From Clostridiales bacterium (GTDB lineage Bacteria; Bacillota_A; Clostridia; Lachnospirales; Bianqueaceae), in NCBI GenBank assembly GCA_019423265.1, contig JAHZBS010000013.1, positions 1-7,367 of the forward strand: DNA of 7,367 nt, given 5' to 3'. The notes beneath the pieces are model-generated. The model did no database searches. It worked only from the letters and a program-made list of their open reading frames with translations, and was not told the DNA's origin. This document shows, piece by piece, positions 5,715 to 7,367 of this stretch. Both the position numbers and the translations under genes were made by a program. Within the stretch, counting starts at the first letter, position 1. Every line of letters starts with the position of its first letter.

Positions 5715-5743
5715 TTGTGATTCTTACCCTTTCAGGATATAAT
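5715..5743 (+). promoter_or_regulatory. Sigma-A promoter for the aminopeptidase gene
   Basis: TTGTGA (5715-5720; 4/6 match) and TATAAT (5738-5743; 6/6 match) are separated by exactly 17 bp on the plus strand. Transcription should begin near 5750, giving a leader of about 45 nt to the ATG at 5795. The predicted start points of this promoter and the trkA promoter are about 110 bp apart and face away from each other. Confidence 0.8.
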
Positions 5744-5794
5744 AAAGAGATCATGGTTATGTTGAAGATTATACAAAGAGGAGGCTTCCATTTT

Positions 5795-7165
5795 ATGACA
5801 TCAAAAACATTGTGGGAAACGTATTCGCCGTCCATGAGAAAAGACGCAGAAAATTTCTGTGAAGGATATAAACAGCATATTTCCTCTTGCAAGACAGAGA
5901 GGGAGTGTGTCGATGCCGTGACGCGCGCGGCTGTGGAGCGAGGATATAAGGACATTACAGACGTAGGCGCCCTGACGCCAGGCGCGAAAGTGTACGCCGT
6001 GAATCGCGGAAAAATGCTGGTGTTGATCCATGTAGGGACTCTCCCTTTTGAACAGGGATTCAATATATTAGGGGCCCACATAGACTCCCCTCGTCTGGAT
6101 CTAAAGCCAAATCCCCTGTATGAAGACAGTGGCTTTGCAATGTTAAAGACACACTACTACGGCGGCATCAAAAAATTTCAGTGGGTGACGCTTCCTCTTG
6201 CGCTCCACGGCGTTGTATTTAAGAAGGACGGCACCAAGATTCAGGTCGTAATAGGGGAAGATCCGCAGGATCCGGTATTCGGAATTTCGGATGTGCTCCC
6301 TCATCTCGGAAAGGATCAGAACGAAAAAACGCTTCCCAAAGCCTTTACAGGGGAAGATCTCAATATCTGTTTTGGCAGTATTCCTATTGAGGGGGAGGGT
6401 TCTGAGCGGGTCAAAGACTCCGTCCTCTCTATCTTGAAAGACAAGTACTCCATCGAGGAAGATGACTTTCAATCAGCGGAGATAGAGGTTGTCCCGGCGG
6501 GACAGGCACGCGATTATGGCATCGATCGCAGTATGATCCTTGCCTACGGGCATGATGACCGCATTTGCAGCTATACTTCCTACATGGCGATGCTGGACGA
6601 GGACGCCGTTCCCGCTAAAACCTGTGTCACCCTATTGGTCGATAAAGAAGAAATCGGCAGTGTCGGAGCGACGGGTATGCACTCAAGATTTTTTGAAAAT
6701 ACAATGGCTGAAATTATGGAAAAATGCGGCCATTACTCAGAACTGTCCCTCCGAAAGGCGCTGGCCGCCTCGTCGATGCTCTCCTCCGATGTCAGCGCAG
6801 GTTTTGATCCCAATTACGCATCCGTCCATGAAAAGAATAATGCACCGTTTTTTGGGAAAGGCCCTGTGCTTCACAAGTACACCGGCGCCGGCGGAAAAAG
6901 CGGCTCCAATGACGCATCGGCAGAGTATATTGCGAGACTTCGCCGCTTGTTTGACCAGGAGGCTATCCAATTTCAGATGGCAGAGTTAGGCAAGGTGGAT
7001 CAGGGCGGCGGCGGAACCATCGCGTATATTCCCGCCCAGTATGCAATGGATGTCATCGATCTGGGAATTCCGCTCCATAGTATGCATGCCCCGTGGGAAG
7101 TGGCGTCCAAGGTTGATATATTTGAAGCCTATCGGGCGTACCGCGCCTTTTTGAAAAATATGTAA
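5795..7165 (+). CDS. apeA: M18-family aminopeptidase (aspartyl aminopeptidase type)
   Basis: Cytosolic dizinc exopeptidase that removes N-terminal residues, often acidic ones in this family, from peptides. The 456-residue product has the M18 metal-site motifs in order: H95 in GAHIDSPRLD (93-102, with D97), the bridging Asp in GHDDR (252-256, probably D254), the adjacent general base and metal ligand E285-E286 in DKEEIGS, D332 in SSDVSAG, and the C-terminal ligand His in LHSMHAPWE (427-435, probably H431). Family segments KPNPLYED and LKTHYYGGIKKFQW are also present. The length fits the bacterial 'aminopeptidase 1' branch, the basis for the symbol. The frame is open from 5705, but the ATG at 5795-5797 is chosen: AGGAGG (5779-5784) lies 10 nt upstream, and the earlier codons overlap the promoter. 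It has its own promoter and terminator, so it is monocistronic. Confidence 0.95.
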   Translation: MTSKTLWETYSPSMRKDAENFCEGYKQHISSCKTERECVDAVTRAAVERGYKDITDVGALTPGAKVYAVNRGKMLVLIHVGTLPFEQGFNILGAHIDSPRLDLKPNPLYEDSGFAMLKTHYYGGIKKFQWVTLPLALHGVVFKKDGTKIQVVIGEDPQDPVFGISDVLPHLGKDQNEKTLPKAFTGEDLNICFGSIPIEGEGSERVKDSVLSILKDKYSIEEDDFQSAEIEVVPAGQARDYGIDRSMILAYGHDDRICSYTSYMAMLDEDAVPAKTCVTLLVDKEEIGSVGATGMHSRFFENTMAEIMEKCGHYSELSLRKALAASSMLSSDVSAGFDPNYASVHEKNNAPFFGKGPVLHKYTGAGGKSGSNDASAEYIARLRRLFDQEAIQFQMAELGKVDQGGGGTIAYIPAQYAMDVIDLGIPLHSMHAPWEVASKVDIFEAYRAYRAFLKNM

Positions 7166-7190
7166 ATATTGAAAACGCACGCCGCTTGAG

Positions 7191-7223
7191 GCCCGCTGCA
7201 ACCCTGTGTTTCAGCGGGCTTTT
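7191..7223 (+). terminator. Intrinsic terminator of the aminopeptidase gene
   Basis: GCCCGCTG (7191-7198) pairs perfectly with CAGCGGGC (7212-7219) across a 13-nt loop, and the stem is followed by TTTT (7220-7223). It begins 25 bp after the stop codon. The GC-rich 8-bp stem plus T-run is a clear Rho-independent terminator and separates the aminopeptidase from the response regulator gene. Confidence 0.9.
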
Positions 7224-7240
7224 AAGAAATTTGTAAGAAA
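7223..7240 (+). promoter_or_regulatory. Direct repeat TAAGAAA-N4-TAAGAAA, possible response regulator box
   Basis: TAAGAAA occurs at 7223-7229 and again at 7234-7240, an 11-bp period with 7-bp half-sites and a 4-bp spacer. This is the geometry used by OmpR/PhoB-family regulators, which bind tandem direct repeats on one face of the helix. It lies 6 bp upstream of the predicted -35 box (7247-7252) of a response regulator gene, where an activator or autoregulator would bind. The repeat is visible; the binding protein is inferred. Confidence 0.45.
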
Positions 7241-7246
7241 CAACCG

Positions 7247-7276
7247 TTGGCATTTTTTAAACTTATGTGCTACAGT
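7247..7276 (+). promoter_or_regulatory. Probable promoter of the response regulator gene
   Basis: TTGGCA (7247-7252; 5/6 match) and TACAGT (7271-7276; 4/6 match) are separated by 18 bp. A TG one base before the -10 gives an extended -10. The AT-rich stretch after it (TATATAAAG) offers other possible -10 boxes, so the exact start is uncertain. A promoter is required here because a terminator lies directly upstream. Confidence 0.5.
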
Positions 7277-7311
7277 ATTGTATATAAAGAAATGCGAAAG
7301 GACGTAGGGAA

Positions 7312-7367
7312 ATGGACAACTATAGAATACTGGTTGTTGACGATGACGAGGCAATCCGGGATGCCGT
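7312..7367 (+). CDS. Response regulator, N-terminal end of receiver domain (partial)
   Basis: Only 18 codons are present before the window ends. They read MDNYRILVVDDDEAIRDA, the first strand and acidic pocket of a two-component receiver domain: the hydrophobic strand ILVV is followed by DDDE, whose aspartates coordinate Mg2+ near the phospho-acceptor Asp that lies beyond the edge. The ATG at 7312-7314 is supported by AAAGGA (7297-7302) at 9 nt spacing. The start resembles OmpR/PhoB-type regulators, but the output domain is not visible. A sensor kinase gene would be expected to follow to the right. Confidence 0.88.
   Translation, partial: MDNYRILVVDDDEAIRDA

Noticed and set aside
5620..6081. 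Minus-strand open frame of 153 codons opposite the aminopeptidase start and across the divergent promoters
   Set aside because: It runs through both predicted promoters and the coding strand of a clear M18 enzyme; its composition is not protein-like.

Overview
The window looks like chromosomal DNA from an anaerobic, mid-GC Firmicute of the class Clostridia, probably close to Lachnospiraceae. This is an inference from strong AGGAG-type ribosome binding sites, sigma-A promoters with consensus -35/-10 boxes, a two-subunit oxygen-sensitive class I fumarase, a TrkA/TrkH potassium system with a four-domain TrkA, and an M18 aminopeptidase of the clostridial type. No phage, transposon, CRISPR, tRNA or rRNA sequence was seen.

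Layout. Positions 1-34 hold the first codons of an unidentified minus-strand gene, with a perfect sigma-A promoter at 84-112 and a 9-bp inverted repeat in its leader. From 5603 down to 272, six minus-strand genes follow one another: trkA, trkH, the fumarase alpha and beta subunits, a membrane protein with a PH-like domain, and a small acidic lipoprotein. No intrinsic terminator is visible until the hairpin plus U-tract at 210-250. They can therefore be read as one transcription unit, although extra internal promoters are possible. A divergent promoter region (about 5640-5745) drives trkA leftward and an M18 aminopeptidase gene (5795-7165) rightward. The aminopeptidase gene ends in a clear terminator (7191-7223). 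It is followed by the start of a response regulator gene, which runs off the right edge and is preceded by a possible autoregulatory direct repeat.

How the genes work together. TrkA (cytosolic, nucleotide-binding RCK domains) gates TrkH (membrane K+ pore), so these two form one uptake system. The fumarase subunits form one Fe-S enzyme interconverting fumarate and malate. The last two genes have no assigned function; both products are predicted to sit at the membrane. The grouping of K+ uptake with fumarase has no obvious biochemical logic and may only reflect co-expression.

Most proteins are ordinary. The points worth a second look are in the non-coding DNA: a nearly identical start-site leader at trkA, trkH and fumA, a two-hairpin element between trkA and trkH, a TTTCCCRGGAAA palindrome present upstream of two genes, and a 7-4-7 direct repeat in front of the response regulator. 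I found no strong evidence for a wholly new system.
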